From the NCBI RefSeq assembly GCF_008831285.2, contig NC_045147.1, positions 23,646,981 to 23,710,980 on the forward strand: a DNA stretch of 64,000 nt, written 5' to 3'. The first letter of the stretch is position 1, and each line of letters starts with the position of its first letter. Source of the stretch: Nymphaea colorata. Lineage: Eukaryota; Streptophyta; Magnoliopsida; Nymphaeales; Nymphaeaceae. A program made the position numbers and the translations under genes. A model generated the notes under the pieces. That model searched no databases. It saw only the letters and a program-made list of their open reading frames with translations, and had not been told where the DNA came from. Positions 61,656 through 64,000 of the stretch are shown in pieces.

Positions 61656-63722
61656 TCATACATCAGTTGCAAGTGGAACTGTATTCACCTGACAAATTAA
61701 ACCTGATTAAGCTCAGCCGTCCTAAGTTATATTAGAGGGGATCATTAGTGTATTCCAGAAGATATCGGCACAGTCGTAGACAACAGAACAAGTAATTGAG
61801 CATCTAGAAAATTCATCTCAGCGATCCATTACCAAAAGAAGCAGTTCGTTGACTCAGGGACAGAGTTCCTATCACCAGGCAAGTACTTCGTTTTCTACAG
61901 TAAGGATAATTTGAAACCAATGTCATGATCTAAAATATAATAAATCCATGTCGTAAAAAACTGTCTTGGCACGGCCATGTTTGGCCCATCAATACAGCAT
62001 ATCAGCTGACATGTATCGTTATGTATTGGACCATATTGCCCTACTTTTCATTTTACAATTTAAAAGAAAATAAAAAATTAATTTGATTTAAAAATGGAAA
62101 ATTGAAAAAACTGCATCCGTGTTCTATATATATATTTGGCCGATATACTCCAATATGGAGCAATATTGATAACATTGGTCCAACTTGCTTCATGCTGAAT
62201 GCCTTTTTGAGAATAATCAGGAAATTAATACATAAATGTTCATGTCTGTGACTCTGTAGATATAATCATGTCTGCAGCATTCATTTCAACTAAAATTTTT
62301 CATTAGTATGTATTGAAGTATGCAGTACATACCAAATGTCCAAGGCATGGCCAGATCATATAAGAAAAAAAAATCTAAAAGGAGATTCCAGGACCAAACT
62401 CTGTCAAACATGATTTAATCAAAGGAGTTCATTTATCTTTCCACGATATACAGTCACTATACATAATTCCCGATATCCATGAGAAAGAAGCAAACACAAA
62501 GGAAATACCATATTGAATAACAGACAAATGCATGTTCATTAAAGGAGAGATTTGCTTTTATATCATACTAAAAAGGTTGGAAGCAGGAGAAAGGCACAAA
62601 TTTGTTTTACATCAAATGATAAGAGATGGAGATAATAGACTTACAAGCTCTCTAAACTTAAGGATGTAAAACATCTCAAGGTACCGCCGAGTCTCACGCC
62701 TTTCAAGATTGGAAACATGCTTCCAAAATCCATAGACTCCAGCCAACGTCAGCAATCTCTGGGAGTAATTCTTCCACGTAAACCTGAAAATTATATTGTC
62801 AAAGATATACATAATTGAAAGGGAATCACACAAATTTTCAAAAGGAAAAGTGAAAATGAAACATTATACATGTTTACATCAACAATTCTGTCATGCACAC
62901 ATTTTAAACTGAACGTTCAGTAAAGCATCTCCCTTGTTGAGAACATACAAAACAAAAGAGCACAATAGAGGAAATAATGATGATAACCTTTAAGGAGCCA
63001 ATCACAAGTAGAAGTTACTGAACTCAAACATCAGTGCAGGAAAATGAATTGAAAGAAAAGTAGGGGTAAATGGAAAACCTTTCATAGATGCGTTGTAATG
63101 CACCAGCAGAGATTTTCTCCCAATATCCAGGATTGGTCTTGCATTCCTCAAAGAAACTGACCATGATTTCAGTAGCAGCATCAGGATGATAGGGATCCAC
63201 ATGAAAACCTGATATCCCATGTTCTATAGTCTCAGCAGGTCCTCCATGACAAGTAGCAAAAGTTGGCAGGCCAGATGTCATGGCCTCTACCACAGTAAGC
63301 CCAAATCCTTCATAAAAGGCAGGCTGAGGGATACTACAGGAAGGTTAAAATGCATTACAAATGCAATGCCTCTAAAAGCTTCAGGTATCCAAATAATTAC
63401 CTGTACAAAAGCACCCCTTGTATCAGCTATATAACGATATAGTTCACCATTCCGTGCCCTGTTCAGTTGAGAGGATATCCAGCACATCTGCCCATTCAAT
63501 TTATACTTTTCTATAAGCCAATGCATCTTCGCAATCTCTTCCATTTCTTCCTTGTCATTGAACTTCTGTGCAGCTTGAAAACCAGCTACTACGACAAGGT
63601 TAACGAGCTCTCTTAATTTAGTACTCTTGCCATACCATTCTACTAGACCTGTAATGTTCTTTACTCTGTCAAGCCTTGCCATGGAAAAGATTATTGGTTT
63701 TGACTGATCGATCAACCACCCA
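61656..63722 (-). CDS. SUS: Sucrose synthase, C-terminal exons (5' part outside window)
   Basis: Four exons are visible: 63722-63401, 63323-63079, 62783-62645 and 61688-61656. All join in phase and encode the last 245 or so residues; family proteins are about 800-850 aa, so the rest lies beyond the right edge. The region is the GT-B UDP-glucose-binding lobe: [40 protein letters not shown], the E-x7-E motif in [36 protein letters not shown], then the helical tail [16 protein letters not shown] and the end [10 protein letters not shown]. Residues known to bind UDP or fructose in the family (Arg and Lys of RLDRVK, Gln and Asn of SQ-x5-N, both Glu of E-x7-E) are present. It catalyses reversible sucrose + UDP to UDP-glucose + fructose in the cytosol. 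The usual GQFRW reads GQMCW here. Confidence 0.93.
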
Positions 63723-64000
63723 CTGTGCCAGAGAAAACAAAGGTATAAATGGAAAAGTTATCAATAAATTGGTAACCAATCAATAGGGCTTCTGAAGGTG
63801 TTTGACACAACATCATTGAAGTAGTCATCAGCTCACAGATTCCTGACGATGATAAAATGTGGAAGACATAAAAGATATATTATTCAGATAAATTTCATCT
63901 TTCGTTGTACAGTGGCATCCATGTTTCTTGAAAAGGGGGCTAAGCACTTTGGGCAAGCTTGAGGGTTTGAAATGCATCAACTACAAGAATTTTTTTTCTT

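Overview
This is a nuclear window from a flowering plant. The genes have many introns, GT-AG splicing and AT-rich introns, and plant-specific families (AP2/ERF, MORF, IBR3-type acyl-CoA dehydrogenase, sucrose synthase). Plant transposons are present: Ty1/copia, hAT and small TIR elements. Base composition and codon use do not look like a grass; I cannot name the species. All family names come from residues I recognise by eye. All exon joins were deduced by hand from reading-frame phase and splice sites.

Layout: (1) 1-4310 and 10830-17680 are two diverged copies of one long tandem segmental duplication. Between them sits an AP2/ERF transcription-factor gene on the minus strand (7602-8533). Copy B ends in the promoter and 5' leader of a small 80-aa membrane-anchored protein gene (coding 19510-19832, plus strand). 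Copy A keeps only the leader-like part. (2) 20892-23901, minus: a six-exon F-box/LRR gene of the FBL3 type, tail to tail with the small gene. (3) 24900-31800 is gene-poor. It holds a broken pectin-methylesterase/invertase-inhibitor gene lying between two ~265-bp direct repeats. (4) 31831-33190, minus: MORF3-type organellar RNA-editing factor, four exons. (5) 35084-59389, minus: a 17-exon, 24.3-kb gene for an 824-aa IBR3/ACAD11-type protein (kinase-like APH domain plus acyl-CoA dehydrogenase, ending in the peroxisomal signal AKL). (6) 61656-63722 and beyond, minus: the 3' end of a sucrose synthase gene.

The large size of the IBR3 gene is partly due to insertions. Intron 6 contains a complete-looking copia element with identical 256-bp LTRs and a 5-bp target duplication, but no recognisable gag. 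Intron 9 contains a 4.7-kb hAT element with an 8-bp target duplication, itself hit by two smaller elements. Intron 12 contains a 495-bp MITE with an 8-bp target duplication. Despite this every IBR3 exon is in phase, and the spliced protein is 824 aa, the length I recall for Arabidopsis IBR3.

Functionally the genes are independent housekeeping and regulatory loci, not a pathway cluster. The MORF3-IBR3 adjacency matches the Arabidopsis neighbours At3g06790 and At3g06810, so this is probably ancient conserved gene order. I found no rRNA, tRNA or CRISPR features and no clear sign of a wholly new biological system. The most notable points are the gag-less but recent copia element, the nested transposons in a still-intact gene, small duplications at exon or splice borders, and the asymmetric tandem duplication.
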